Of a stretch of 64,000 nucleotides of DNA, positions 24,711-33,670 are shown piece after piece (positions within the stretch are counted from its first letter, which is position 1; each line of letters opens with the position of its first letter). The position numbers and the translations under genes were made by a program. Location of the stretch: positions 806,001 through 870,000 of the forward strand of contig NZ_JACBZJ010000001.1 in assembly GCF_013409305.1 (NCBI RefSeq). The letters run 5' to 3'. Under the pieces are notes generated by a model. It was not told where the DNA came from. It saw nothing but the letters and a program-made list of their open reading frames with translations, and did no database searches. The stretch comes from Cellulomonas soli (GTDB taxonomy: Bacteria > Actinomycetota > Actinomycetes > Actinomycetales > Cellulomonadaceae).

Positions 24711-26090
24711 TCAGCCCTGCAGACGACCCAGCGCGACCGCCGTCATCTCCTCGCGGGGCACGACCTTGATGCGCTCACGCCCGTGCGGCTCGCCGAGCGA
24801 ACGCTCGTGCGCGTCCAGCAGCTCCCAGCCGGACCAGTCGATCACGTCGACACCGCGCTGGGTCAGGAAGTCGAGCACGGCCTGCGGGTCACGGTCGGTC
24901 GCCGAGTAGAACGCCTCGCCGCCGGCCGCGACGTCCTCACCCAGGTGCCGGATGGTCTCGGACGCGTCGGACTTGGTGTGCCCGATCAGGCCCACCGGAC
25001 CACGCTTGATCCACCCCGTGGCGTACACGCCGGGGATCGGCTCGCCGTCCACGTCGACGACCCGGCCCTCGTGGTTCGGGATGACACCGGCGACGTCGTC
25101 GAACGGGATGTCGACCAGCGGCGAGCCGAAGTACCCGACCGCCCGGTACAGGGCCTGCACGGGCCAGTCCTGCGTCTGCCCGGTGCCCGTGACGTTGCCG
25201 TCGCCGTTGAGCGCGGTGCGCTCGGTGCGCAGGCCGACGACCTTGCCGTCCTCGCCGAGCACCTCGACGGGCTTGTGCAGGAAGTGCAGGTGGATCCGCC
25301 GGCTCGCGGTCAGCTCCTCGGGCTCCTTGAGCGTCCAGTCCGTGAGGGTCTTGACGACCTGCTTGGTCTGGTTCGAGGAGTGGATCTGCGCCATCGAGCC
25401 CTCGTCGAACTCGAAGTCCTCGGGGTACACGATCACGTCGACGTCCGGCACGTGGCCCAGCTCGCGCAGCTCCAGCGGGGAGAACTTCACCTGAGCCGGG
25501 CCGCGACGGGCGAACACGTGCACGTCGGTGACCGGGCTGGCCTTGAGGATCTCGTAGACGTTCCCCGGGATCTCGGTGGGCAGCAGGTCGTCGGCGTGCT
25601 TGGCCAGGATGCGGGCCACGTCGAGCGCCACGTTGCCGGCGCCGAGCACCGCGACCTGCTGCGCGTGCAGCGGCCACGTGCGCGGCACGTCCGGGTGACC
25701 GTCGTACCAGGACACGAAGTCCGCCGCCCCGTAGGAGCCGTCCAGGTCGATCCCCGGGATCGGCAGGCCCGCGTCACGGAACGAGCCGGTGGAGAAGATC
25801 ACCGCGTCGTAGAACTGGCGCAGGTCGTCCAGCTTGAGGTCCGTGCCGTAGTCGACGTTCGCCAGCAGCCGGATGTCACCGCGCTCGAGGACCTTGTGCA
25901 GCGCCACGATGATCTGCTTGATCCGCGGGTGGTCCGGCGCCACGCCGTAGCGCACCAGGCCGAACGGTGCGGGCAGCCGCTCGAACAGGTCGATGCTCAC
26001 GTCCAGGTCGGTCTTGGACAGGATGTCGGCCGCGTAGATGCCGGCCGGGCCGGCGCCGACGACGGCGACGCGAAGGGTGGGGGTGCTCAC
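24711..26090 (-). CDS. ferredoxin-NADP reductase, FprA type
   Basis: A 459-residue flavoenzyme of the adrenodoxin-reductase class. FAD-binding VAVVGAGPAGIYAADIL at the N-terminus, LPAPFGLVRYGVAPDHPRIK, the NADP site VAVLGAGNVALDVARIL near residue 150 and the C-terminal ATGWIKRGPVGLIGH identify it. It moves electrons between NADPH and ferredoxin for P450s or other redox partners; none is adjacent. Start is GTG at 26090 just before STPTLRVAVVG; GGAAGG lies 10 bases upstream. Single gene ending at the shared terminator. Confidence 0.94.
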   Translation of the reverse strand: MSTPTLRVAVVGAGPAGIYAADILSKTDLDVSIDLFERLPAPFGLVRYGVAPDHPRIKQIIVALHKVLERGDIRLLANVDYGTDLKLDDLRQFYDAVIFSTGSFRDAGLPIPGIDLDGSYGAADFVSWYDGHPDVPRTWPLHAQQVAVLGAGNVALDVARILAKHADDLLPTEIPGNVYEILKASPVTDVHVFARRGPAQVKFSPLELRELGHVPDVDVIVYPEDFEFDEGSMAQIHSSNQTKQVVKTLTDWTLKEPEELTASRRIHLHFLHKPVEVLGEDGKVVGLRTERTALNGDGNVTGTGQTQDWPVQALYRAVGYFGSPLVDIPFDDVAGVIPNHEGRVVDVDGEPIPGVYATGWIKRGPVGLIGHTKSDASETIRHLGEDVAAGGEAFYSATDRDPQAVLDFLTQRGVDVIDWSGWELLDAHERSLGEPHGRERIKVVPREEMTAVALGRLQG

Positions 26091-26205
26091 GGGCGCGGTG
26101 CCTTCCGGGCGGTGACAGGTCCAGCGTTCCAGCATAGGGCGCAGGCTGAGGCGGCCCTCACCCGGGAGTCAGGATGCGGACACCGTGGACCGCGGGTGCC
26201 GACCG

Positions 26206-26982
26206 TCAGGCGACGAGCAGGGGGTCGATCGCCGCGTCGACCACGAGCACCGTCACGTTGTCGGAGCCGCCGGCCGCGAGCACGGCGGCCACCAGACGAT
26301 CGGCCGCTCGTTGAGGGTCGGCCTCGAGACGCAGCTCGGCCTCGATCCGGGCCTCCGTCAGCACGTCGCTCAGCCCGTCGGAGCACACCACCATGCGGTC
26401 GCCCGAGCTCACCGGGAACAGCAGGACGTCCGGCTCCACCTCGTCGTCGACACCGCCCAGGACCCGGGTGACGATGTTCCGCCGCGGGTGCCGCAGCGCC
26501 TGCTCGGGCGCGACCGCCCCGCTGGCCACGAGCTCGGCCACCTCGGAGTGGTCCTGGGTGACCTGCTCGAGGACACCGCCGATCATCCGGTACGTGCGCG
26601 AGTCACCGACGTTCAGCACGATCCAGCAGGGCATGCGCTGCCACACGGTCAGGACGACACCGGTCACGGTCGTGCCCGGAGGTCGGTGCCACCCCGTCGC
26701 CAGGTCACGGACCCGGGCGTTCGCCTCGCGCACGACCGCGACGACGTCCGCGAGGTGCGGCGTCCGGCCGACCAGCGAAGCCGAGAGCACGTCGACGGCC
26801 GTCCTGCTCGCGACCTCACCGGCCTCGTGCCCGCCCATGCCGTCCGCCACGACGTACAGCCCGTCGGCGGCGAAGTAGGAGTCCTCGTTGGTCTCGCGCA
26901 GGGCCGTCGCCGTGGCCGCACCGCACCGCACGCGCACGTGCGGCACTCCCACCCCGGAAGGCGGGACGGGTGCGGCGGTCAT
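26206..26982 (-). CDS. PP2C-type serine/threonine phosphatase
   Basis: A 258-residue metal-dependent phosphatase. Motif 1 ETNEDSYF, motif 2 VADGMGGHEAG with metal-binding Asp, NVGDSRTYR, CSDGLSDVL and the final GGSDNVTVLVV are complete. No transmembrane helix, so cytoplasmic. It lies last in the minus-strand run EccD, EccB, mycosin, phosphatase, and two FHA-domain proteins occur in the same locus, so it may reverse phosphorylation that controls the type VII system. A matching kinase is not in the window. Confidence 0.92.
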   Translation of the reverse strand: MTAAPVPPSGVGVPHVRVRCGAATATALRETNEDSYFAADGLYVVADGMGGHEAGEVASRTAVDVLSASLVGRTPHLADVVAVVREANARVRDLATGWHRPPGTTVTGVVLTVWQRMPCWIVLNVGDSRTYRMIGGVLEQVTQDHSEVAELVASGAVAPEQALRHPRRNIVTRVLGGVDDEVEPDVLLFPVSSGDRMVVCSDGLSDVLTEARIEAELRLEADPQRAADRLVAAVLAAGGSDNVTVLVVDAAIDPLLVA

Positions 26983-27106
26983 GGTGCTCCAGTCGGGATC
27001 GACGGGGACGGGTGGAGCTGGGTGCGGGCCAGCATATCGATCCCACCTCGACGCGGTCCGCCTCGTCCGCTCCGTGACCCTCCTGGCGCCCGGCGCGTCG
27101 AGCCGA

Positions 27107-28450
27107 TCAGCGGGCGGGCGCCGAGCGGGCGCCGCGTCGCCTGCGGGTCCGACCCACCAGCCGCGAGCCGAGCAGCGCGAGCACCACGGCGGCAGCGGCC
27201 CCGGCGCCCCAGGCCGCTGCGGGTGCCCGCACGGCCGCCAACGGCGACGGGACGACCGACCCGTCGACCAGGGCACCTGCCTCAGGGGAGACCGTCGGAC
27301 GGGGGTGCACAGGGCTCACCGGGCCGGGCAGCGTCCCGTCGTCCACGAGCGCGAGCGCCATCTCGGGTCGGACCACACCCCAGCCCACGAGGTCGTCACG
27401 GGTGTCCGGTGCGACCCGCGACGCCGACGACATCAGGCGGAACCGCCACTGCTCCGGCGTCTCCTGCGGGTACCGCTCGGCGACGAGCGCCGCGGCCGCG
27501 CTCACGTAGCCCGTGGCGAACGACGTCGAGACCTCGGTCCCGTCGAGCAGGCAGTCGCCCGCACCGTGGTAGGTCGTCAGGACGTCGGTTCCCGGCGCCG
27601 CGATGTCGACGTGCTCGCCGTGGATCGCGTCGTCCGTGGCCGCACCCGCGGCGTCCACGGCGGTGACCGCGAGCGCTTCCGGGTAGGCCGCCGGGTAGCG
27701 GGGGCCGTCGGTCGTGTCGTCGCTGGTCGTGCGGTTGCCGGCACTGGCCACCACGAGTGCACCGGCCGCGGCCGCGGCGCTGACCGCCGCACGCAGGCGA
27801 GGGTCGTCGATCGTCGTGCTCATCGAGACGTTGATGATGGTCGCGCCGGCGGCGACCGCCCACTCGATCCCCGCGGCGATCCGGGCGGGGTCGGGTGCGG
27901 TACCGGCCGCCCGGGCTGCGTCGTCCTCGGCGACGAAGACCCGCACGGGCAGGATCGTCGCGCCGGGGGCGAGCCCGACCAGTGCCGAGCCGTCGACCTG
28001 TCGAGCGGCGATCAGCCCGGCGACGGCCGTCCCGTGCCCGCTCACGTCGGTGCGCCCGGTCCCGTCCGTCGTGCCCGGTGCCACGAGGTCGATCCCGGCG
28101 ACGACGGAGCCCGTCAGGTGCGCGTTGCTGGAGTCGACGCCGGAGTCGACGACGGCGACCACCACGCCCGCGCCGGTCGCCCAGCGCCACGCGGTGTCGG
28201 CCGAGAGGAGCGCGAGGGCGGTGGGCGCGACCGTCGAGTACTGCGCCTCGTCGACGGTGCACTCCGCGGTCGCGGTGTCCGACGTCGCGGCTGCCGTGGC
28301 CGCGGTGGTCGCACCGGTGGCCGCACCTGTCGTCCCACCCGACGCGGAGGCCGGCGCTGCGCCGAGCGTCGGCCCCGACAGCACGGCCAGCGCGCCGACG
28401 AGCAGCGCGACCCCGGCCCGTCGGCCCGGCCGCGGGACGGGCGTGCTCAC
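27107..28450 (-). CDS. mycP: type VII secretion mycosin (S8 serine protease, MycP)
   Basis: A 447-residue membrane-anchored subtilisin that is a core part of ESX-type systems. Signal peptide (residues 1-37), an Ala/Thr-rich stretch, then the triad: Asp in VVDSGVD, His in SGHGTAVAG and Ser in STSFATGYVS; the oxyanion Asn is present in VASAGNRT. A C-terminal helix (about 412-432) followed by RRRR anchors it. The start overlaps the eccB stop by 4 bases. This intact copy is a useful reference for the three tandem relatives at 32-36 kb. Confidence 0.95.
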   Translation of the reverse strand: MSTPVPRPGRRAGVALLVGALAVLSGPTLGAAPASASGGTTGAATGATTAATAAATSDTATAECTVDEAQYSTVAPTALALLSADTAWRWATGAGVVVAVVDSGVDSSNAHLTGSVVAGIDLVAPGTTDGTGRTDVSGHGTAVAGLIAARQVDGSALVGLAPGATILPVRVFVAEDDAARAAGTAPDPARIAAGIEWAVAAGATIINVSMSTTIDDPRLRAAVSAAAAAGALVVASAGNRTTSDDTTDGPRYPAAYPEALAVTAVDAAGAATDDAIHGEHVDIAAPGTDVLTTYHGAGDCLLDGTEVSTSFATGYVSAAAALVAERYPQETPEQWRFRLMSSASRVAPDTRDDLVGWGVVRPEMALALVDDGTLPGPVSPVHPRPTVSPEAGALVDGSVVPSPLAAVRAPAAAWGAGAAAAVVLALLGSRLVGRTRRRRGARSAPAR

Positions 28451-29784
28451 GAGTCAGTCCCGCCCTGCGCGGTCCACGGCGTCGAGGCGGCCTCGACGGT
28501 CAGTGCCGGCCCGGTCGGGAGCAGCGCCACCCAGGCGGGCGGGACGTCGACGACCTGGTCCGCGGTGTATCCGAGGCGGCCCAGCACGTCCGCGTCCGCC
28601 GTCGGCAGCGGGAAGGCCGTCCCGCTCTCGTCGATCAGCACGACCTCGCCGAGCGAGCCCGCCTCCGACGCCGCCCGCACGAGCGCCCCGGCACCCGGCC
28701 GCACGGCGACCGCGGCGTCCTCGGTCGCGGCCGCGCCGGAGGAGACGGCGGTCCCGTCCACCAGGTCCACGCACGGCACCTGGCCGGCGGGCAACGGCTC
28801 CGGGACCTCGGTGGGCCAGTCCGCCGGGGCCACGGCGACGTCGGCGGTGGGCACGGAGGCGACCTGCGCGGCCGTGACCTGCAGCGGATCGCCGGCACCG
28901 GCGCCCGACCCGAGCCCGTAGAGCAGGACGGCCAGGTCGCTGAGCGGCGCGAGGTCGCCGGACGGGTCCACGACGTAGCTGCGCACCCCCGTCGCGTCCG
29001 TGACGGCCACGAGCGACCCGATGCTGGCTCCGCCGGGCAGCGTGGAGGTCGACGGCACGGGCTCGCCCGCGTCCTCGACGACGAGCGGCGCCAGGTCCGT
29101 GCCCGCCGGCAGCAGCATCAACCACGCGGCCGGGACCGTGACGACCTCGGCCTGCTCCAGGTCGAGCGCCCGCTGCACCGCGGCGAGGTCGGGTGCCGGG
29201 ATGCGATAGCGCAGCCCGCCGTCGACCAGGTAGTGCTCGTCCCCCGACTGCACCACGACCGCGGTGCCCGTCGACCCGGCCGCGTTCGTGGTGAGCCCGA
29301 TCGAGGTGCGAACCGTCCCGTCGTCCGCGACGCACGAGCGCCAGCCGCTGACGATGAGCGAGTCGGACGCCGGCGGTGCGTCGGGCGCACCCTCGATGCC
29401 GAGGGCCGGTCCGCGGGGCGAGTCGGCGATGTCCTGCGCGTCGACCTCGACGATGTCGAACGCACCGGAGTCGAGCACGAGCCGGGCGCTCGTGGTGTTG
29501 AGCACCGGGTAGAGGGTGCCGTCCACCGCCACGTAGCGGGTCCCCTCGTCGGAGACGACGACGAGCGAGGCCTCGTCCCACCCGTCGGCCAGCGTGGGGC
29601 TGAGCAGCCCGAACGCCAGGCTGCCGACGACCAGCAGCACGGCGAGCGCCACACCGGCGACGACCCCGCGCATCGGCGAGGCAGGCTCGAGCTCCTGACC
29701 GCCCGGCGCACCAGACTGGAAGGCCGTCAGCAGCCGTCGACGGCTGAACTGCTGCGCCTCGACGAGGTCCCGCTTGGATGCCAT
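28447..29784 (-). CDS. eccB: type VII secretion protein EccB
   Basis: A 445-residue core component. A cytoplasmic N-terminus (MASKRDLVEAQQFSRRRLLTA) typical of EccB, one membrane helix (about residues 38-62), and a large periplasm-side domain built of repeated units, each with a GxRYxV-type start (EGTRYVAVDG, DEHYLVDGGLRYRIP, GVRSYVVDPSG) and two Cys (in SCVADDG and VPCVDLVDG) able to form a disulfide. EccB supports the membrane channel with EccC and EccD. It lies between eccD (13-base gap) and mycP (overlap), so the three are an operon. Confidence 0.95.
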   Translation of the reverse strand: MASKRDLVEAQQFSRRRLLTAFQSGAPGGQELEPASPMRGVVAGVALAVLLVVGSLAFGLLSPTLADGWDEASLVVVSDEGTRYVAVDGTLYPVLNTTSARLVLDSGAFDIVEVDAQDIADSPRGPALGIEGAPDAPPASDSLIVSGWRSCVADDGTVRTSIGLTTNAAGSTGTAVVVQSGDEHYLVDGGLRYRIPAPDLAAVQRALDLEQAEVVTVPAAWLMLLPAGTDLAPLVVEDAGEPVPSTSTLPGGASIGSLVAVTDATGVRSYVVDPSGDLAPLSDLAVLLYGLGSGAGAGDPLQVTAAQVASVPTADVAVAPADWPTEVPEPLPAGQVPCVDLVDGTAVSSGAAATEDAAVAVRPGAGALVRAASEAGSLGEVVLIDESGTAFPLPTADADVLGRLGYTADQVVDVPPAWVALLPTGPALTVEAASTPWTAQGGTDS

Positions 29785-29797
29785 CGCCCGTCCGGCC

Positions 29798-31147
29798 TCA
29801 GACCAGACCCGCGGCGGCCAGCCCGAGCGGGAGCAGCGCGGCGAGGAGCAGCAGCTCGAGGGCGTCGCCCGCGCGGGCGAGGCCCACGCGGTGACGCGGT
29901 GCGACGAGGCCCAGCCCGACGACGACCGCAGCGGCGAACCCGGCCACGCCCACGAGCGCCGCCCGCCACTCCGGGTGGTGCACGGCGGTCAGCAGCGCCG
30001 TCGCGGTGAGCCCGAGCAGGGCGAGCGTGACGACCACGAGCACCTCGGCGCGCGAGTAGGTCTGGCGTGTGCTCAGCAGCATCCCGGCGAACGTGGCCAC
30101 CAGGAGCAGCGTCCCGGCGACCCCGGAGGCCACGACCTGCGAGGCGGCGACGAGGGCGACCAACCCGACGGCCACGCGCAGCGCCACCTGGACGCGGTGC
30201 CCACGGGCGAGGTCGCGGCGGACCGTCCCGGGGTCGACGGGAGAGACGTCGGCGAACACGTCGGCGTCGCTGCGCACGGGAACCACACGCAGCGGGGTGC
30301 TGGTGAGCGCGAGCCACGGCACGCCGATCCCGGCCGCGACCACCACGGCGACGACGACCGCGAGGACGTGCGAGGGCTCCGACCCCGTCAGCGCGACCGT
30401 GGACCCGCTCACCGCGATCGCCAGACCCGCGGCGCTCGGCGCCGCAGCGAGCTCTCGCCGGTCGGCCATGGCCAGGGCCCCGAGCAGGCCCGTGAGCAGC
30501 AGGCCGATGCCGGCTCCGGCCGCGGGCCAGCCCCAGGACGGCGGCTGCGACGAGGCGGTCAGACCCGCGACGCCGCCGAGCACCGAGGCCAGCAGCACCA
30601 GGACCCGGGCCGCCTCGGGGACGGCCCCGACCCGTGCGACGACCGCACCGGTGACCAGGACGAGGACCGCGCTCAGGCCGGCGACCAGGGGCGGGACCGG
30701 CGAGGAGGGGTCGCCGCCGAGCAGCAGCGCCGCGACCGCGAGCAGCAGCGCCCCGGCCGCCCACGCCGCCGTGAGTGCGCTGTCCCGGGGCGACCACGGC
30801 TGGTAGAGACCCTCCACCGCGTCCGCGACCGCCTCCACGACGTCGTCGTACACGCGCGGCTCGGGGCGTTCGGCCCCGACCTCGAGGGTCAGGACGTCGC
30901 CGTCGACGACGCCCTCGGCGAGCAGCGAGCGGGCCGGGTCGAGCGCGGTGCCGTCGGTGCGGACCAGCCAGTAGCCGCCGTGCGCGGTGAGCACGTCGAG
31001 CACGCCCAGCGTGCGGGCGAGGCCGGGGACCACCTCGGCGACGGACACCTGACCCGGGATACCCAGGTCGGCTCGTCGGTCACCGGCGGCCACGGTGACC
31101 CGGACGAGCGTCCCGGCAGGCGTCGACGACGCGGTGGGTGCGCTCAT
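29798..31147 (-). CDS. eccD: type VII secretion integral membrane protein EccD
   Basis: A 449-residue channel-forming subunit. Residues about 12-95 form a ubiquitin-like domain (LVRVTVAAGDRRADLGIPG to GDVLTLEV), followed by roughly 11 transmembrane helices from residue 125 to the C-terminus. This is the standard EccD layout. ATG at 31147 is chosen because the extension to 31216 is Arg/Pro-rich and lies in the divergent promoter region. It heads the minus-strand operon eccD-eccB-mycP and is divergent from the WXG100 genes. A second EccD-like gene lies at 46404. Confidence 0.93.
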   Translation of the reverse strand: MSAPTASSTPAGTLVRVTVAAGDRRADLGIPGQVSVAEVVPGLARTLGVLDVLTAHGGYWLVRTDGTALDPARSLLAEGVVDGDVLTLEVGAERPEPRVYDDVVEAVADAVEGLYQPWSPRDSALTAAWAAGALLLAVAALLLGGDPSSPVPPLVAGLSAVLVLVTGAVVARVGAVPEAARVLVLLASVLGGVAGLTASSQPPSWGWPAAGAGIGLLLTGLLGALAMADRRELAAAPSAAGLAIAVSGSTVALTGSEPSHVLAVVVAVVVAAGIGVPWLALTSTPLRVVPVRSDADVFADVSPVDPGTVRRDLARGHRVQVALRVAVGLVALVAASQVVASGVAGTLLLVATFAGMLLSTRQTYSRAEVLVVVTLALLGLTATALLTAVHHPEWRAALVGVAGFAAAVVVGLGLVAPRHRVGLARAGDALELLLLAALLPLGLAAAGLV

Positions 31148-31361
31148 CGGGTCTTCGGGCGTCCTTCGGTCGATCCGCGGGGCAGGTCGCCGGTCAGCAT
31201 AGCCAGGCGCCGCCACGGCCCGGACCCACGTCGCACCAGCTGGAATGTCTCACCCGTTCAGTCATCCACAGGCATCCGATCGGCCGTCGTCGGCTGTGAC
31301 AAGGTCCGCTAGCCTGCTGAGCGCCTGGGAGGTACCCGGGTCGGGTGTCTCGGAGGTGGAC
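31148..31361. promoter_or_regulatory. divergent promoter region of the type VII locus
   Basis: 214 bases between eccD (minus) and the first WXG100 gene (plus). TAGCCT at 31310-31315 fits an actinobacterial -10 for the plus strand and TATGCT (minus strand, 31198-31203) for eccD; neither has a good -35. No inverted repeat stands out. Confidence 0.35.
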
Positions 31362-31673
31362 GTGGCTGGTGAGGTTTCTGCGGCGGATGGTGCGCTGAAG
31401 GCGGGTGCGGATGCGGTGTCTGCGGGTCGTGCGGACCTGCAGCGTGAGCTGGCCTCGTTGGAGGGCAAGCTGTCGGGTCTGGGTGCGCAGTGGCAGGGGC
31501 AGGGCGCGGTCGCGTTCACCTCGTTGATGACGCGCTGGCGTGAGGACGCCTCGAAGATCGTGGCGGCGCTCAACGAGTTCGAGGCGAACCTGCTGTCCTC
31601 GCAGTCGACGTACACGGCTGCTGATGACACGCAGTCCTCGTCGTTCTCGCGGTTGTCCGGTCGGCTGGGTTGA
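31362..31673 (+). CDS. WXG100 family type VII secreted protein (first of pair)
   Basis: A 103-residue helical-hairpin protein with the turn motif WQG in GAQWQGQGAVAF near residue 45 and a C-terminal helix with AALNEFEANLLSS. Such proteins form four-helix dimers and are exported by EccC-driven systems. GTG at 31362 has GGAGG 5 bases upstream; the longer frame from 31245 covers the promoter region. The tail TAADDTQSSSFSRLSGRLG probably carries the secretion signal, though a clean YxxxD/E is not obvious. The next WXG100 gene follows after 17 bases. Confidence 0.92.
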   Translation: MAGEVSAADGALKAGADAVSAGRADLQRELASLEGKLSGLGAQWQGQGAVAFTSLMTRWREDASKIVAALNEFEANLLSSQSTYTAADDTQSSSFSRLSGRLG

Positions 31674-31690
31674 GCAAGGGAGAGATGACG

Positions 31691-31975
31691 ATGGGTGATC
31701 TGAAGGTCAACTTCTCCGGGCTGGCCACGGCTGCCTCGGACATCGCTGGTGGTGCCAACCAGATCGAGGCGCGTCTGGGTGACCTGGACCAGTCGTTGGC
31801 GCCGTTGCGGGCGAACTGGTCGGGTGAGGCTGCCTCCTCCTACGAGGCGGCGAAGGCCAAGTGGACCGCGGCGCTGAGCGACATGAAGGGTCTGCTCTCC
31901 GACATCGGTCGCGCGGTGCAGTCCTCCGGTGAGGACTACCAGTCCACCGAGAAGGCCAACGCCGCCCGCTGGTGA
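31691..31975 (+). CDS. WXG100 family type VII secreted protein (second of pair)
   Basis: A 94-residue partner of the preceding gene. WSG in RANWSGEAASSYEAAKAKW is the hairpin turn, and EDYQSTE near the end offers a YxxxE-type export signal. It probably dimerises with the first WXG100 protein. ATG 31691 has GGGAG about 8 bases upstream; ATG 31685 and TTG 31670 are in-frame alternatives. Two stem-loops follow immediately and may limit read-through, keeping the Esx pair the most abundant product of the operon. Confidence 0.92.
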   Translation: MGDLKVNFSGLATAASDIAGGANQIEARLGDLDQSLAPLRANWSGEAASSYEAAKAKWTAALSDMKGLLSDIGRAVQSSGEDYQSTEKANAARW

Positions 31976-31982
31976 ACCACCC

Positions 31983-32058
31983 CGCGCCCCGCCCCGCCCC
32001 GGTCACCGACCGACCGCGAGGGCGGGGCGCGCACCTGCGGGTGCGACAGCCGCACCCG
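31983..32058 (+). terminator. tandem stem-loops after the WXG100 pair (attenuator)
   Basis: First hairpin: a 12-bp stem (31983-31994 with 32020-32031) with a 25-base loop. Second: CGGGTGCG (32038-32045) and CGCACCCG (32051-32058) with an ACAGC loop. No T-run follows, so partial termination or mRNA 3'-end protection is more likely than full stop. Confidence 0.5.
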
Positions 32059-32102
32059 TCACACCACGCCCAGCACGGGCGCCGAGCCTTGGAAGTGAAC
32101 AC

Positions 32103-32426
32103 GTGGCCGAGTTCCAGGTCGACCAAGAGGTCGTCAACGCGCGAGTCGCCCGTCTGGTGCAGCTCTCCGACTACGTCGCGCAGGTCGAGGGCGGGCTCGC
32201 CGAGCTGATCGACCGGCAGACGTCCGCGCAGTGGTCCGCCGCGAGCCCCGTGACCGCCTACGTCGAGTCCCTGTCCGACGAGCTCGAGAAGCTCCGCCTG
32301 GACCTCGGCACCCTCACGAAGACGCTCAACACCTACGCGACCGAGCTGCGCGCCAGCGCGGCACGGCTGACCGCGCAGGACCAGCGGGTCGAGGAACGTC
32401 TCTCCGGGGCGTGGCGCTACCAGTGA
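32103..32426 (+). CDS. small helical type VII-associated protein
   Basis: A 107-residue, mostly helical protein: VDQEVVNARVARLVQLSDYVAQ, a central SAQWSAASPVTAYVES turn and a long second helix with heptad-like spacing ending ERLSGAWRYQ. Size and helix-turn-helix layout resemble ESX substrates or their partners, but the WXG motif is only degenerate (QWSAAS). GTG at 32103 has GGAAG 7 bases upstream. It overlaps the next gene (GTGA), so it is probably co-expressed with the first mycosin-like protein. Exact role unknown. Confidence 0.75.
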   Translation: MAEFQVDQEVVNARVARLVQLSDYVAQVEGGLAELIDRQTSAQWSAASPVTAYVESLSDELEKLRLDLGTLTKTLNTYATELRASAARLTAQDQRVEERLSGAWRYQ

Positions 32427-33670
32427 GACCGCATCTCCGCACCACCCTGCTCCGTCCGACCTTCGCCTGCGCGGCACTCACGCTCGCCGCGACCATCGGC
32501 GCGGCGCCCGCCCTCGCCGCCGACGACCCGAGCGACGGCGGCCTCTGGTACTACACCCAGACCGGCCTGGCCGACATCCAGCAGCACACCACCGGCGAAG
32601 GCATCACCATCGCCATCCTGGACTCGGCCATCAACCCCGACGTGCCCGACCTCCAGGGAACCAACCTCACGGTCCACGAACCCTCCTACTGCGTCGACCC
32701 CGCGAACCAGGCACCGCTTCCAGCGACGGCGACAGACGAGTCCGCCCGGCACAACACCAGCATGTCCGCACTGATCGTGGGCACCGGAGTCGGAGTGAAC
32801 GGATCCGGTGGAGTGCGCGGCATCGCTCCGGGCGCCTCGGTCATCGCCTACTCGGCGACCTCTTCGGACTGCGGAACCAGCAACTCGGCCGGCGAAGCAC
32901 TTCGGCAGGCGGTTGATGACGGTGCCGACATCGTCAACATGTCATTCCATGACACCGGCGTGACGGGCTCCGTCGCCCCCGAGGATGTCACCTACGCACT
33001 GAGCCGCGGCGTGATCTTGGTGGCCTCCTCGCCCCACGAAGGCAGTTCGGTGATCTCTGCCTACCCCGTGAGCTACAACGGCGTCGTCGGTGTCGAGTCC
33101 TACGGCCCCGGCGGGGTCCTCTCCGACCTCGTGGAGACCGGCGACTTCGTCGACGTCCTCGCCCCCGGCGACAACGTCCTGGCACAGGACCCCCGGACCG
33201 CGTGGGCGACCTATGTACTGAGCAGCGGTTCGTCGAGTGCGACGGCGTTCACGTCCGCGGCCCTGGCACTGGCGTGGTCGGCACACCCCGACGCGACCAG
33301 CAACCAGATCCTGCAGACCCTGGCCCACACCACCGGAACCGACGGCCTCATCAACCTCAACACCCTGGTCGCCGACGACCCCACCAGCTACCCGGACACC
33401 AACCCCTACATCACCACCGACGCCATCCCCTCCCCCCAAGACATCGCCAACGCCACCACACAAACAACACCCACCACCAGCACCACCGACAACCCGGGCA
33501 CCGACGACCCCGCCACACCCACCAGCAACACCACCGGCCTACCCGGCTGGGTCCTCCCCGCAGCCATCACCGCGACCCTCCTGGCCGCCGCCGGCATCAC
33601 CACCATCGTGCTGCTCACCCGCCGCGGCACCACCAACCCCACCACCCCACCCGGAGGCCACCATGGGTGA
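32423..33670 (+). CDS. mycosin-like membrane-anchored S8 protease homologue, copy 1
   Basis: A 415-residue S8-family protein: signal peptide (1-33), subtilisin-like domain, Thr/Pro-rich linker (about 340-375) and one C-terminal helix followed by TRRG. Triad residues align as Asp67 (AILDSAI), His110 (ESARHNTSMSALIVG) and Ser271 (GSSSATAFTS). The oxyanion Asn, present as VASAGN in the locus mycosin, is replaced: here the segment reads VASSPHEG. Activity may therefore be reduced or altered, or the protein may be a chaperone-like relative. GTG overlaps the upstream stop. Its 3' part is nearly identical to copies 2 and 3, while the centre has diverged. Confidence 0.85.
   Translation: MRPHLRTTLLRPTFACAALTLAATIGAAPALAADDPSDGGLWYYTQTGLADIQQHTTGEGITIAILDSAINPDVPDLQGTNLTVHEPSYCVDPANQAPLPATATDESARHNTSMSALIVGTGVGVNGSGGVRGIAPGASVIAYSATSSDCGTSNSAGEALRQAVDDGADIVNMSFHDTGVTGSVAPEDVTYALSRGVILVASSPHEGSSVISAYPVSYNGVVGVESYGPGGVLSDLVETGDFVDVLAPGDNVLAQDPRTAWATYVLSSGSSSATAFTSAALALAWSAHPDATSNQILQTLAHTTGTDGLINLNTLVADDPTSYPDTNPYITTDAIPSPQDIANATTQTTPTTSTTDNPGTDDPATPTSNTTGLPGWVLPAAITATLLAAAGITTIVLLTRRGTTNPTTPPGGHHG

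Noticed and set aside
31929..32102. Upstream extension of the 32103 gene to ATG 31929
   Set aside because: It would overlap the second WXG100 gene and the stem-loops and codes for a Pro/Arg-rich segment; GGAAG supports GTG 32103.
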